Made by a program: the position numbers and the translations under genes
Notes under the pieces: generated by a model
What the model was told of the DNA's origin: nothing
Seen by the model: only the letters and a program-made list of their open reading frames with translations
Database searches by the model: none
Part shown: piece by piece, positions 36,230 through 49,812 of the stretch
Layout of the letters: the number at the start of each line of letters is the position of its first letter
Position numbering within the stretch: position 1 is the stretch's first letter
From: Cerioporus squamosus
Taxonomy: Eukaryota; Basidiomycota; Agaricomycetes; Polyporales; Polyporaceae
NCBI GenBank assembly: GCA_022592435.1
Contig: JABYQS010000016.1
Span: 310,001-374,000, forward strand
DNA length: 64,000 nt
Direction of reading: 5' to 3'

Positions 36230-38514
36230 AGTGGGAGGTGTGTAGTAGAGGAGCTGTTAGATGGTTGTGTTTGGGTGAGTTGTCGGGGTATGCTTGGATG
36301 TCCTGCCGTTCTGTCCAGCAGGTCGCCGGCTTTTATGCTGTCTGCGGGCGACTTCCTTCATGCATCCTGCTAGCTCTCGAGAGGCTGAAGCACGTCGAGT
36401 GGAGCACGCTGGTCCGGTCGAACGGGTGGACGAGACATTGAGAGAAGCGACGGTGGAGCTACGTTGGCGGGCTGGAAGGCGGTAATGCGCCGTAGAGCGG
36501 TACTGCTTCAGCTTGAATGACCTGCTACGACATCAGTAAAAGGCTTCGTGCACATAATATAACAGGATGCGCGTACCTTCGATGAGCAACCTGCTGTCAG
36601 AGACGTTACCGAAGGCTTGCTTGTAGCACCGCCACTCGTACAGCGGCGCCGGTTAGTCGGTGGAGCATCTTGCAGAGCTCAATCTTCGCAAGCAGATCGG
36701 TCGGAATTGGGCCTCGAGTGGCGGCAGCGTAATAGCAGCCATGATATTCTGAGCGAAGATTCCTGTCGGAGCGCTGACACCATGGGCTTCTGATGCATGC
36801 AGACAATCGCTTGCAATCTGAGCCAGCGAGCGAAACACGATTTCAGCCCCAAAAGCAGCTGACTTGCAGGTACTTAGTGTACGACGCTCTGGTAAGCCAG
36901 ATACCATGGGATGGTACTTACTGCCACAATGAAACGCCTGGGAGAAGTCCGTTCGGACGGACCGCTGGCGTCGGTGCAATAGAATCCAGCATCGGGCTAC
37001 TATGTCGCCGCACCAACTCGCATCGTTCGGCATCCGGTAGCATCCCCTCGGCAACGATGATTATGGCCTGCCGTCGGACAAATGACTGCTAGACCTCCCA
37101 GTTGGCGACCGCAGCCTCCAGTCGGTACTAGCATGCGCGGCTGTGGCACATACGGCTGGTGTGAGGGACAGTGCAACGGAGCCTTCGCATTTCATATATC
37201 GTACCTGCCGGGATTGAGATCATGTGGCAAGTGGCGACAAAACGCTAGAGTGAGCGAGCCACCTGTTTCGATCCGGTTTCAATCCTGTACGGGATGGGTG
37301 AGTGGGATGATTCATGGTCCGCAGCGTCACGAGTACTGAGAGCTTACGAGCGCAGTGATTCGTTTTACATGGCCGCATCCACCATGACCGTATGAAGCCT
37401 AATATTGAGAATGCCGGTCGATAGCGCGATGGTGACAGTCGTAGCGTTGCAGATCACAGCATACACGAGTCCTCCCGGTCAGCTTCGAGCCTTGTAGGCA
37501 TTGCCAGGTTAGATCAATGCCGCTCAGCAATGTCGGGATTCGCCAGCTGCACTGTGAGCCTTGATGTTGTACCGGATCCTAGCCTGAGGTCGACTATTAG
37601 TGTGCTTGGTGACAGTCTCAGACTCATCGGACACCACTACTAGTGGGAAAGCTGGCAGTGGATGGGCGCTCGGCATTTGCCAACGCAGTGTTGAAGCCAT
37701 ACTCACGAGCGCTAGTTGCTTCGACTTTGCTTCGACTCGCCCATATGCTGCACGCATGATCTCTAGAACATGGCCGGCACACTGAGAAGAGTATTCAGAT
37801 TTTGCCAGATCGCCCGTGAGGTACTCGCATGGATGTCATGGGAGACACCACATGAACGGCCGAATGTCTGTTTTTCCATGGTACGTCCCACAGATTATCC
37901 GTCATCATAAACCGGAAAATATCCACACTCGCTTGGATAGGACTACCGTATTTACTCAGGGAGCTTACGGCCATAGCGTTGAACGACCATGTATGAGTGG
38001 TCCGGCTTTACTACAGTAGTAGATCCACCCGCCACTGCACTCGCGAAGAGGTCGATATCCAGTAGGATACCCACATCTTCAGCACCTCTCGAAGTCCTTG
38101 TCATGGTCGGGTCAACTTCGTTCGAACTACCCAATGATCGTGGCGCCATCATGGCCAAGCGTGTAACGGCTGCAGATGGACTGGCATTTAAACTCTCGGA
38201 ACTGACGAAAAACCTCCGAGGCTGTCTCCGTGCAGGTCATTTGTCTACTTGTCCCATCCTCTGGAACCGCTCTGCCCAAGTCGAGCAACTTGGCCGCATG
38301 GTTATGTCGTCATGCAATCTCTCTGGTACGATCCGCCCCGGCCCGTCGTCGTCCACAACTCCGGGTGAGCACGTTGAATCAATGGGCAGCGAGCTCGCAA
38401 CGATGACCGGTCGGTATTTTCTGCCATTGCAGCCTCGTATATAAGCTGCTTCATTCTGACCTGTCCCTGTAGCTGAGGCATTGTGCAATTGTGCAAGCGA
38501 CGCCATAGCCCACC
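36230..38514. other. Intergenic region between the beta-barrel cluster and the LPMO gene
   Basis: About 2.3 kb between divergently transcribed genes, so it carries both promoters. Small frames on both strands have no domain. A TATA box lies at 38438. Confidence 0.45.
38438..38444 (+). promoter_or_regulatory. TATA box of the AA9 LPMO gene
   Basis: TATATAA, 71 nt upstream of the ATG at 38515, spacing as in strongly regulated secreted-enzyme genes. Confidence 0.6.
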
Positions 38515-39715
38515 ATGTTCAGAATCGTCTCTGCATTCGTCCTTAGCGCTCTCGCTGCCACCTCCGTCAAGGCCCATGGCTATGTTCAGGACGTAGTAAT
38601 CGGCTCCACGCACTACACAGGGTATCTGCCGTACTCTGACCCTTACTACCCCACCCCGCCTGAGAGGATCATCCGCCCTATTCCCGGAAACGGTGCGTCT
38701 GCTTGTAAGGTGGTATAATCGCCCCCGTTATTCATGCTTTCTCGCAGGTCCCGTCACCAATCTAACTCTGATAGAGTAAGTACACAGCCCATCAACTTTG
38801 GAACTGCTGATAGGAGTCGACCGCCGTCTGTTCCAGTATCCAGTGCAACGGCTATACCGATGGCGGGGTTGTAGGTTCGAAGCCTGCCCCCATCTTTGCG
38901 ACGCCCGTCCCGGCTGGCTCACAGGTCCATCTGAACTGGACGACGTGGCCCGACTCGTACGTTCTGCTTGCCTACATTGCACAAAGTTCTCGCTGACATG
39001 TCACGACAATTAGCCACAAAGGCCCTATAATCACTTATCTCGCCCGCGCTCCAAGCGACATCACCAAATGGCAGCCTGGCACTGAGTGAGCCCAACCGCA
39101 CCCATTGATTCCCGCATACAGATGTTCACGGGCTTCTCCCCAACCATAGTGCTGTCTGGTTCAAGATAGACGAGTCCGGCAAGACCGCGGACGGCAAGTG
39201 GGCTGCGACCGACCTCCTCACGGCGTCGAATTCTATCTACACCTTCACTATCCCACCGAAGCTGAAGGCAGGCCAATACATCATTAGGCACGAGATGTAA
39301 GCACTCGACTCAACCGTGCTCGCGTCTTTTGTGGCTCGTGTGTTAAGCTACGGGTGCTAACCGCCGTCGCATATGATACAGCATCGCGCTGCACAGCGCC
39401 TTTGACCAGTATGGTGCCCAGTTCTATCCGTCCTGCATCCAGATCGAGGTCACCGGGTCTGGTACCGCGCTCCCGACCTCTGGATTGGTGTCCTTCCCGG
39501 GCGCGTACACCGAGAGCACGTAAGTCGACGATGTGTTTGGGGGAATATTCTTTGCGCCGCTGACGAGTGCGAGGACAGCCCCGGCATTGTCTTTGACATT
39601 TATTCCGATCCTACTCTCCCGTACCCGATCCCTGGGCCCGCTGTGTACGTTCCAGCGTGTTTCGACCTGCTCGCACGTTCGCTGACCGGCTTTTAGCTGG
39701 ACTGGCGGTAACTGA
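38515..39715 (+). CDS. AA9 lytic polysaccharide monooxygenase
   Basis: Eight exons: 38515-38692, 38748-38775, 38837-38956, 39014-39085, 39150-39296, 39382-39519, 39579-39644, 39697-39715 (255 aa). Signal peptide of 20 residues, cleaved after SVKA so that His21 becomes the mature N-terminus. The copper histidine brace is H21 plus H110 (DSHKGP). The axial Tyr is Y197 in GAQFYPSC, with the conserved H186 (IALH) and Q195. The protein oxidatively cleaves crystalline cellulose or related glucans outside the cell using an electron donor and O2 or H2O2. No carbohydrate-binding module follows; the protein ends VWTGGN. It lies next to the secreted beta-barrel cluster but is transcribed from the other strand. 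Confidence 0.94.
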
Positions 39716-40105
39716 AGCTTCCTTTGACGTTGCTTACTCTCAGGTTTTGCGACATCCAATGTCCCTCCGAGTACCTCGATGATTGAATAAACGAGTTTGA
39801 CTGTAACTCTCAACATCATCTCGTGCTGTTACTCGCGGGTATAGCGGACTAGACTCCATGTCAGAACAGCACGTCAGGATGTGGTCGGAATTTCTCCGCG
39901 CCTCAGCTTGATCAGTTGTAGTATCCGATGCATGACCACAATGCGGTACAAGAAGCTAGCATACGGCCGTGGACGGCGCGCTCACGAGCAACGAGCTAGA
40001 AGGCGTGAAGAATAGCGCGAGCCCTGAATCTGTGCCGCCGACGCTCCCAGACACACAGCGCGCGTCCCACCGACCACATTGATGATAGGCCTCGTCGTAC
40101 CATGC
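39716..40105. other. Intergenic region between convergent genes
   Basis: 390 bp between the LPMO stop and the TatD gene stop; probably both 3' UTRs. Nothing else is seen. Confidence 0.45.
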
Positions 40106-41585
40106 TCAGACGCCATACATCTTCCTAGCGTTCTCTCTGCTTTCGCGCATGACCCGCTCGGTGTCCCACCGCGGCTCGCCGATGCGTTCGTTGGCCACGT
40201 TAGCCGTCCACTCCGCGGTCCACGGGATCATGGCCGAGTGCGAGAGCGGCAGGCGACCCTTGCAGTCCTTAAGCGCGCCGTAGATGTTGGAGGGCGTCAT
40301 GAAGGGCGCGTCGGTCTCGAGGATGATGCGCAGGGGTGCGTCGGGATCGCTGTCGGAGAGGGCTGCCATGCGGCGGATGACCTCGGAGGTGTTGAGGTTG
40401 GTCGCGTAGGTGATGACGCCTGCACGCGTAGAAGCCGAGGCGGTCAGAGGGGTGTGCCAAATGGGGGAGACAGTGGGGTCTACGAACCGGTGATACCGAT
40501 GTATAGGTTGGGGAAGTGTTCGAGCATGCGAGCGGCCCATTCCGGGGAGTCGGTGTAGCAGTGGATGTGTATCTGAACATTGAGGGTTCAGTCAACTACT
40601 GCGCTGCGGAAATAGGTGGGCGATGTAGGCGCAGTACGAACGCGATGGTCTTTGGGAACGTGCTCCTTGAGAATGCGCTCTGTATCCTCTTCTGCTTCTC
40701 GCGTGTGGATGGTAAGCGGCTTCCCTAGACGAACCGCGTGCTTGAGTTGCCGGATGAAGACCTCCTGCTGGACGTTGCGCGGAGAGTTGTCGTAGTGGTA
40801 GTCCAGTCCTATCTCGCCCCACCCTACACAGCGTGGGTGCGACATGGCTTCTAATCTGCAAGCGTGATGAGTAAGTTGGTCGGGCACTGCGCGCAGAGAA
40901 GAAAGCTCAGACGTACATGGTACGTTCGACTTCATCCGTGTAATTCTTCGCTTCATGTCTGAAGACAGATCAGGCTCTCCTCCGCACAAGACTGCCACCG
41001 GATGTGCTCACGGATGTACACCTGCGCGCAACGAGCACATCAATCGCTCCGATTCGCTCGCATGACCCTCGCACCAAGGAAAAGCGAGAACGCACCCATC
41101 ACGAACCAATACTCCAGCCCGCCCCACTTCTCCTTCCTGTCTTCCTCCGTCAGAGCCGAGTCCGCTATCTCCTTCCAGGTCTCGTGCTCGGGAGCCTCGC
41201 AGTACACGTCCACGATCGCGTCCACGCCATGCCCGCGGTAGACCTCGCGCACAAAGTCGTACACCGTCGCGTGCTTGCCCGCCTTGTACTTGCTGCGGTA
41301 GGCCGAGAATGTGGAGATGAGGTGCGTGTGCGTGTCCACGATGGGGGCGCCGCCCGCGACGCGCGCGGGGTGTTGCGGGAGGATGAGGTGTTCCTCGGTG
41401 GGGGCGGAGGACTTGGACTTCTTGCCCATCTTGCACGCGGGTTTCGCTTGTTTGGCGGTGGTGTAGAAGCGAAGTGCGAAGGGACAGAGGACTCGCGGGG
41501 CGGCCGTACGTGTGCTGCAGCTGGCTATACCGGTCCGGTACCGAGGGAGCGCACTCAGTAGAGGACGCAGAGTCATTATAGACAT
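40106..41585 (-). CDS. TatD-type metal-dependent hydrolase (Scn1-like)
   Basis: Six exons: 41096-41585, 41012-41021 (10 nt), 40917-40958, 40642-40855, 40488-40572, 40106-40419 (384 aa). Metal-binding motifs of the amidohydrolase-fold TatD family appear in order: VDTHTHL, GEIGLDYHY, TIHTREAEEDT, IHIHCYTDS, LETDAPFM. The 10-nt exon encodes the V-H-P of the MGVHPHEA motif and is needed to keep the frame. TatD proteins are Mg-dependent DNases or hydrolases; S. pombe Scn1 interacts with the APC subunit Cut9. The first 50 residues are basic and Ser/Ala-rich (MSIMTLRPLLSALPRYRTG), so a mitochondrial presequence is possible; a second start at MGKKSKSS would give a shorter form. Confidence 0.88.
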
Positions 41586-42024
41586 TGTGCAGCTGCCGCA
41601 CAGCTCAGTCAGGCTGTGTATGAAAAGAGCTGTCAATGGCACACAGGCATCGTGGAGAGCACGAACGGCGGGTCGGTGACAGTCGTGGTCGGGGAGGGTC
41701 CAGTGTATGTAGCGTGTTAGCGAGTCCGGTATATAGGCAAGAGACCGCGGACAGTGGACACAGTGTACTTCAACCGTCACTTGCACCATAACACGCACCG
41801 GAGACTGCGCGCAAATCAATAATGATACATACGGACGTCGTGACAAGATATGGAGGTATATGTGATGATGGTATAGGTGCTACACAGCAGGGTGATAGTA
41901 AGGTATGGTAGAGAAGCATTGACGTGAGCGATGAAAAGCGTAGTTGTTGTTCAATGTTCCATGACGAATCTGGCCAGCAGCCAGCCGCAGAAGCAGAGAT
42001 ATCCTGCAACGCGCGAGGACACTC
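41586..42024. other. Intergenic region
   Basis: About 440 bp between the TatD start and the membrane-protein stop, holding the TatD promoter. Nothing specific is recognised. Confidence 0.4.
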
Positions 42025-43005
42025 TCAGTGGTGTGCAGATGAGGCCGGCCAGAACACCGCGGCGACCCCAGTGACGAGGCACACGACCATGCACACGGAC
42101 GCAAAGACCCCACCGCTCAGTGCCAGCCTCGACCAAGCAAAGCAGAGTACACCAGCGAGCGCGAGGACGAAGCCGACAATGGACAGCCACATACAGACCG
42201 AGTGGAGGTGGTCCAGCAAGTGCGTAGGCGGCTGCCCGCGTCGAAACGGACCCACTTGCTCGAGATGCGGGTTCGACGACCAGATGGGCTGGGTGCTGCT
42301 CGCGGTGGTCGTGCACGAAGCGTTCGCGTCAGCAGTCCCGGACCCCGATCCGCTTCCGTTAGGGTGGACGTTGGTCGCGCTACCTGCGAGCCCGGACTCG
42401 ACTTTGCGCTCCTCGCGCTTGGCGACGGTCAGCTTGTACCGAATGAGGAAGAAGGCAGCGAGGAAGGAGAGGATGGCGGCGAAGACGTGCACGACCAGCG
42501 CGCCCGTCAGGGTGGCGTTCGCGAGCTGGCTCGCCGTGGTTCCCCAGTTTGATCCCCAGGGTCTGGCGCTGTGGTGCCGAGAAGTTGCGACTCCATGGCA
42601 GCAAAGAAAGTTGTCTGTCCAATGTGGTGAGCCTAAACGTCGTCAGGTTTGCAGTCGTGGCGGACAACGAACGATGACGCTGATGAGCTGCAAACGGTCC
42701 ATCCATGATGCCACAAGCTCATTCATGGCCTTCCTCCGCGCTTTCTCGTCGGTTTCGTCCTGGTCCTCCTGCGTCCCTGCATGCAACAGAAGGGTTGAGA
42801 AGTCTGGAGGGCATCATTCGCATGACGTACGTACATTTCCGTGTTGTGGTTGGAGAGTTGTCGGTAGGTACAAGTGGAACATACATTGGAGGCTCGTGAT
42901 CTCGTTGCGGTGGGACTGCGAGAAGTCCTCGACCGCCGAACAGAATATTGGTCGGTGAGCGCGACAAAGGTAACTGGGCAGGCTCCTCCGTGACTGGAAC
43001 ACCAT
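42025..43005 (-). CDS. Unrecognised multi-pass membrane protein with an apparent frame break
   Basis: Exons 42885-43005, 42673-42776, 42025-42614. The N-terminal part is hydrophilic (FCSAVEDFSQSHRNEITSLQ, then a charged segment and ELVASWMDRLQLISVITTFF). The C-terminal part has three hydrophobic segments: LVVHVFAAILSFLAAFFLI, MWLSIVGFVLALAGVLCF and GVFASVCMVVCLVTGVAAVF. With the weaker ISVITTFF segment this suggests four membrane passes. Exon 3 measures 590 nt and the frame changes by one base between MESQLLGTTAPD and ASQLANATLTGAL, most simply a lost base in one of the runs 42542-42545 or 42554-42557 (CCCC on the plus strand). Sequence error or real lesion cannot be separated. The start at 43005 is tentative. 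I do not know a function. Confidence 0.6.
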
Positions 43006-45168
<2,163 letters not shown>

Positions 45169-45420
45169 ACGGGACTGGAACGGATGTAACAAAAAAGGGG
45201 TGTAATAGTATAGTTTGTACCCGTGCCCTCCTGGAATAGACCTCTCAACTTGCTCGACTAAGGGGCGATGTACAGCACATTACAGCAGGTATCGTCGACG
45301 GTAGTATGTTACAGCGTGTCCTTGGGGCATGAGGAAGCTCGTGAACTGCGAACGTAGTGTTAACAACGAGGGAGAGGTTTGCGGATCAGAGACACGACTC
45401 ACGTTGTGGCTATCGTGGCA

Positions 45421-46350
45421 TCATGAGGCGAGGCTCTTGTTAGAAGCGGGAGGGCGTAAGGGTTGTACAACAGGTACGTCCGAGCCTGTGAGGTATATCG
45501 GCAGCTGAGTGACCCCGAAGGCGACGAGTCCAAGAACTGCGATGTCGGATGAGCTGAGAGTGCGCAAGCACACAACAAACGGCAAACTACACTCACTGTA
45601 TCCGGTGAACTTTTCTAACGGCGTGTGGAAGTATACACTGGTCGTGTACAGGGCAAAGAGAGACACGCACGTCACGGCGCCCGCGAACGCGACGGCGTAC
45701 CTGTGACCCGACGTCCACGAACGGGCCCCAGGGAGCTTCGCGAATGACCACCGCAGCTGCTCGATCAGGAAGAGTGTCGACATTGTCAACAGGAAGACAT
45801 GCCCGGACACATCGTGTCCCTTGCGGAGGCGTGGTCTGGCGATCCACTCGCCGTCAGGCAACAGGAGCGACGCGGGGAAGAGCGCGGGGTGGGTCGCTGG
45901 GGATACCGGCGTGCCGGCGTAGCAGTACTCTGCGGGGACGGATACGCTTGCGCCTGAGGGGAGGTGGAGGACGCACTCGCCGCCCGTTGAGGCGGTGAGG
46001 CGGTCAAATACCGGTGGCCCGAAGAACCAGTTGGTGAACGCGAGCCATATGCCGGTCGCGAGGAGGTACTGCGCGACGCGGACTGGGGAGCGGGTTGCGT
46101 TTGGGCTCGTGAGGAAGTGGAAGAGGAACGTCGCGGTCGTCCACGCCCAGAGCTTCTTGGTGAAGAACACGTTCAGGGGGTTCTTCTTGGACGCGAAGTA
46201 GTCGGTCTCATGTAGGCGGTGCGGGAGTGCGGTGATGAGGGGGTTGGATGTGTCGAGGTACGTGTCGTTGACGACGGAGTACAGAGTGCCGAAAAGTAGG
46301 ATAGATGCTGTCGCCGCGACGGCGGCCAGACGGATCTTGGAGGAGGACAT
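45421..46350 (-). CDS. FIT-family ER membrane protein (Scs3/Yft2-like)
   Basis: Exons 45597-46350 and 45421-45536 (289 aa). The GHDVSGHVFLL motif with its two histidines is the signature of the fat storage-inducing transmembrane family, which has acyl-CoA diphosphatase activity and is needed for lipid-droplet budding and ER phospholipid balance. Several hydrophobic segments are visible: LAAVAATASILLFGTLYSV, TTATFLFHFL, QYLLATGIWLAFTNWF, LLTMSTLFLI, YAVAFAGAVTCVSLFAL and LGLVAFGVTQLPIYL. The ATG at 46350 was preferred over an upstream non-ATG extension. The gene converges with HEM2; the stops are about 250 bp apart. Confidence 0.88.
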   Translation of the reverse strand: MSSSKIRLAAVAATASILLFGTLYSVVNDTYLDTSNPLITALPHRLHETDYFASKKNPLNVFFTKKLWAWTTATFLFHFLTSPNATRSPVRVAQYLLATGIWLAFTNWFFGPPVFDRLTASTGGECVLHLPSGASVSVPAEYCYAGTPVSPATHPALFPASLLLPDGEWIARPRLRKGHDVSGHVFLLTMSTLFLIEQLRWSFAKLPGARSWTSGHRYAVAFAGAVTCVSLFALYTTSVYFHTPLEKFTGYSECSLPFVVCLRTLSSSDIAVLGLVAFGVTQLPIYLTGSDVPVVQPLRPPASNKSLAS

Positions 46351-46724
46351 GGGGGACCGAGGACAAGATGCGGGTACCACTGACTCTGAGTAGAAGCGGA
46401 GCATGCGCTACTATGTAGTACTTGCGAGCTGGCCACGTACGTCATTCATTGGGCGCCAGAGCAACACGCGCCCCATGGCCAAGACAGGCAAATCCCGACA
46501 CGCAGCGGTAGCCAAGCAGCCGCCACCTCGACGGACAGCGCTTCACGCTCTGGGGTTTGTTGCTGGTATTACAGTATTGTCCTTCCCGTGATCTCTACTT
46601 TACACAATCTCGGCGAGCCGTGTAGAGGCACAACGCTGCCGCTCAAGGCGACACTGTCGCCAGATAGTCATATGCAGGTCGCGCAATCGCCTGCTACTCC
46701 ATCCAAACATTATCTCCACTTGCC
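46351..46724. other. Intergenic region
   Basis: About 370 bp between the FIT gene start and the ARPC4 stop. It carries the FIT promoter and ARPC4 3' UTR; nothing else is seen. Confidence 0.45.
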
Positions 46725-47570
46725 TCAAACATTGAACTAGTGTTATGCGATATGAGAATGACACAAGGAGCGTGATATCTGGAGTGCGTACCGCGGTCAA
46801 GTAAGACTCCGCCACGACACGAGCTCGAGCGTTCAGGCTGAGCTTCATCTCGCTGATCTCCTTGTCGACCTCCTCCATGAACCTGAGCCAGGTGTGAGCA
46901 CTGTGGATATAGGGTGAAGTGCGGGTCACGCACTGGATGATGAAGTCCACGATCTTGTGCTTCAGCATGGTATCCGTATGATTGTTCGTGATGAGGAACG
47001 AGATATCGTAGCCCTGGAGCAGACGAGGGAGTGTTGCAGGACTGTAACTCATGAGCATATGGGGGGCACGCACCTTGACTGGCTTCCTCCTCAGCACAAT
47101 GAAGCTCTCCGCCCGCTGCATCATGAATCGCGTGAACTTGTGGCACAGTATCCGCTCAATCTCGTCCGCCTGCTTGATCTTGATGCTTATCCGCACAGAG
47201 TTGATGGAGGGTTCGACAAGGACGCGTTCATTCTCGTTTCGTGAGATCGTGAGGGGGTTGAGCAGGACCTCCTTCGAGGTGCTGCACCATACTTAGCATG
47301 CTGCGCGCGAAACAAGACCAGCAGGACTACACATACCCGACCTCGACCTCTGGCTTGTTGTGTCGCTCGACCACCTATCGCCCCATGTGAGACTACCGAA
47401 CTTGCGCGATGATCAGCTACGTGACAGACATACTTGCGACGAGAAGTCCTCGAGCGTGAGCGCAGCAGTGAGCGTTGACCTAACGGCCGCAAGATATGGA
47501 CGCAGAACGTTAGACTGAGACGACCGTCAGCATGTATTCGCATGGGTATATCCTCTGCGACGCGCACCAT
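46725..47570 (-). CDS. ARPC4: Arp2/3 complex 20-kDa subunit ARPC4
   Basis: Seven exons: 47568-47570, 47434-47514, 47337-47374, 47074-47281, 46934-47013, 46792-46882, 46725-46736 (170 aa; family about 168). The sequence is highly conserved: [79 protein letters not shown] and [24 protein letters not shown]4 forms the core of the actin-branching Arp2/3 complex with ARPC2. The first coding exon is just the ATG; the intron begins with GTGCGC right after it. The last coding exon is 12 nt (FNV and stop). Introns are 51-60 nt. It shares a short divergent promoter with the FKBP gene. Confidence 0.94.
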
Positions 47571-47754
47571 GACGAGCGAGAGGGTGGCCGAACTCGGAGT
47601 AGTCGAAGTCGAGGACAGGGACGGGATCAGATTCAGGCGGAGATCGTCCCGACGCGCGCTCGAGCGCTCAAATTTCCCGCCGCCTCGCAGTCGCGCGCCT
47701 CACAACTTTTCCTTGTGTTCGACTTTCTTACCGTCACCAACCCACAACCAAAAA
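47571..47754. promoter_or_regulatory. Divergent promoter of ARPC4 and the FKBP gene
   Basis: The two start codons face away from each other with 184 bp between them, so both core promoters and 5' UTRs must overlap or touch here. A pyrimidine-rich stretch precedes the FKBP ATG (context ACCAAAAAATGG). No TATA box is seen. Confidence 0.6.
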
Positions 47755-49278
47755 ATGGCCGCCGCTATTCATGTCTGGTATGTCTGAGCTGCCTTCGACG
47801 CGTCGTGCGAGCTTCTGAACGCGGCCATTTGCCTTGTGACGTGCAGGAGTCTTGTGGTCAAGCCTGGTGAGGCTACCTCCTTCATCCCTGCCGCCGACCT
47901 CAGGATCACGAACATTGCGCTCGGCGACGAGATCGCGGACGAGAAGAGCCGGACGACGGTGAAGCTCATCTACCGTCCTCCCGGTGCTGAGGAAGAGGAC
48001 GAAGAGGAGGAGGAGGAGAAGGAGGAAGAGCCCACCGTCTCTTCTGCCGTACTTTGCTCACTTACCCCCGGCAAGGTACGTTTCTCTTCCTCCGGACCTC
48101 GACCGTTGCCTGATGTTATGCTACAAGATCGAGCAAGCCTCCATCGACCTCGTCTTGAGCGAGGAGGAGGAGTACCTCATTGAGCTTGTCGGCAAAAAGT
48201 ACGTCCTCATGTTCTATTTTCGCAGAGTTTGTACTCACCTAACACAGCACGGTCCACTTGTCTGGTAACTACATTGGTGCGTATTCTGGTATGCGCCCAG
48301 GGTGTATTGAGACTCATAAGGATAATCACATTTTGCAGACCAGCAAGGATTTGACCGACCCCCATACGACTCCGACGACGAGTCGGAAGACGACTATGAT
48401 CTGCGCGACGTCAGCTCGGACGTGGAGATCGACCCGGATGAGTTGGACATCCCCAGCGATGATGAGGGGTAGGTCATTGCTCTTTGTTTGAGTGAAGACC
48501 TGTCTCACCAGCGTCTGTAGGCGGTTTGAGGAGATTGTTGACGAGGAGGAGGCCCCTCAAGAAGCTGCTAAGGACAACTCCAAGAAGCGTCCTCGTGAGT
48601 CGGACGCTATGGAGACCGACGAGCAGGAGGGCAAGCTCACCAAGGCGCAAAAGAAGCAGCTGAAGAAGCTGAAGGCCGCCAACGGAGAGGCTGTGGAGGC
48701 GCCTTCTCCGGAGAAGAGCGAGAAGAAGGGTGAGGAGAAGGGCAAGAAGGAGAAGAAAGAGAAGGGTGACAAGGCGAAGGTCGAGGCCAAGACGCTTGCT
48801 GGCGGTGTGCAAGTCGAGGACCACAAAGCCGGAAGCGGCCCGGCAGCCAAGCGTGGCAACCATGTCACCGTGCGGTACGTCGGAAAGCTGACGAACGGCA
48901 AGGTGTTCGACAAGAACACCTCTGGCAAGCCGGTGAGTGGTGATACTTGAAACGCGGCAATGGGCGAGGTCTGAGGCCTGCTCTAGTTCACGTTCCGGCT
49001 CGGCAGTGGCGAGGTTATCAAGGGTATGTTCATACTGTTCCTCGGTGGAGCTAAACGTTGGCTGACAGTATGTAGGTTGGGATGTGGGCATCGAGGGTAT
49101 GCATGTCGGTGGCGAGCGGAAGATCACCATTCCTGCGCCCATGGCTTACGGCAAGAAGGCGCAGCCGGGCATTCCTGCCAACTCGACTCTCGTGTTCGGT
49201 GAGTAGTCCGAAAGATATTGGTGTTGGTGTAGAAACTGACAAAGCGCAGAGGTGAAGCTGCTCTCCATTGGCAAGTAA
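47755..49278 (+). CDS. Nucleolar FKBP-type peptidyl-prolyl isomerase (Fpr3/Fpr4-like)
   Basis: Nine exons: 47755-47777, 47847-48075, 48128-48198, 48248-48276, 48339-48468, 48521-48932, 48987-49023, 49076-49198, 49250-49278 (360 aa). The N-terminal nucleoplasmin-like domain starts [16 protein letters not shown] and contains an acidic Glu run. It is followed by an acidic block ([18 protein letters not shown]), a Lys-rich block ([17 protein letters not shown]) and a C-terminal FKBP domain ([50 protein letters not shown]). This is the layout of yeast Fpr3/Fpr4, proline isomerases and histone chaperones acting in the nucleolus and on chromatin. All nine exons keep phase. Confidence 0.93.
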
Positions 49279-49812
49279 ATCGGCACCGTGCCCACACGTC
49301 TTGGTTGGCCCTCCCTTGTCTTGTTGGAACGAGGAGCCTGCTCCATCTTGCTCAAAATTACTGTAGTCACGATGTCAATGACGGACTATTCATGGTTTGT
49401 TGCGTTCGCGCATCCGGTCTTGTGTGAAGGGTCATCAATATCGGCTTACTGTTCAATATGTGGTATGGCTGAAGTCACAAGTCAGCTTGTACGCTGACCA
49501 TGTCCTACGCAGTACATATCGCACGCGGCACACCTGTGTTGCCACGGCGGCTCGCCTTCCCATCGTCCCTGTCGTTCACATGCACGACTTTGTCTCTTGT
49601 CTCACGAATCCTCTTCTCGGCCCGCCAGATGCATCTGCAGAGCTACCTCGGGGCCCTCTGGCTCGATCTATCTTTGCAACTTTCCCGACGAAGTCAGTTG
49701 CCTTCTAACGGTGGGAATGTGGCGCGGGAGATATAGGTGGTCTTATCTGTCCTCGCGTCCTCTTTGAAGTTGCTACCATCATCGGCTCGTACGTCGCCTC
49801 CAGAGACAACAT
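49279..49812. other. Intergenic region
   Basis: About 530 bp between two plus-strand genes, with the FKBP 3' UTR and the promoter of the hydrolase gene. Nothing specific is recognised. Confidence 0.45.

Noticed and set aside
38870..38895. GGTTCGAAGCCTGCC resembling a tRNA T-arm
   Set aside because: It lies inside an LPMO coding exon and no acceptor stem, D-arm or anticodon arm can be folded around it.
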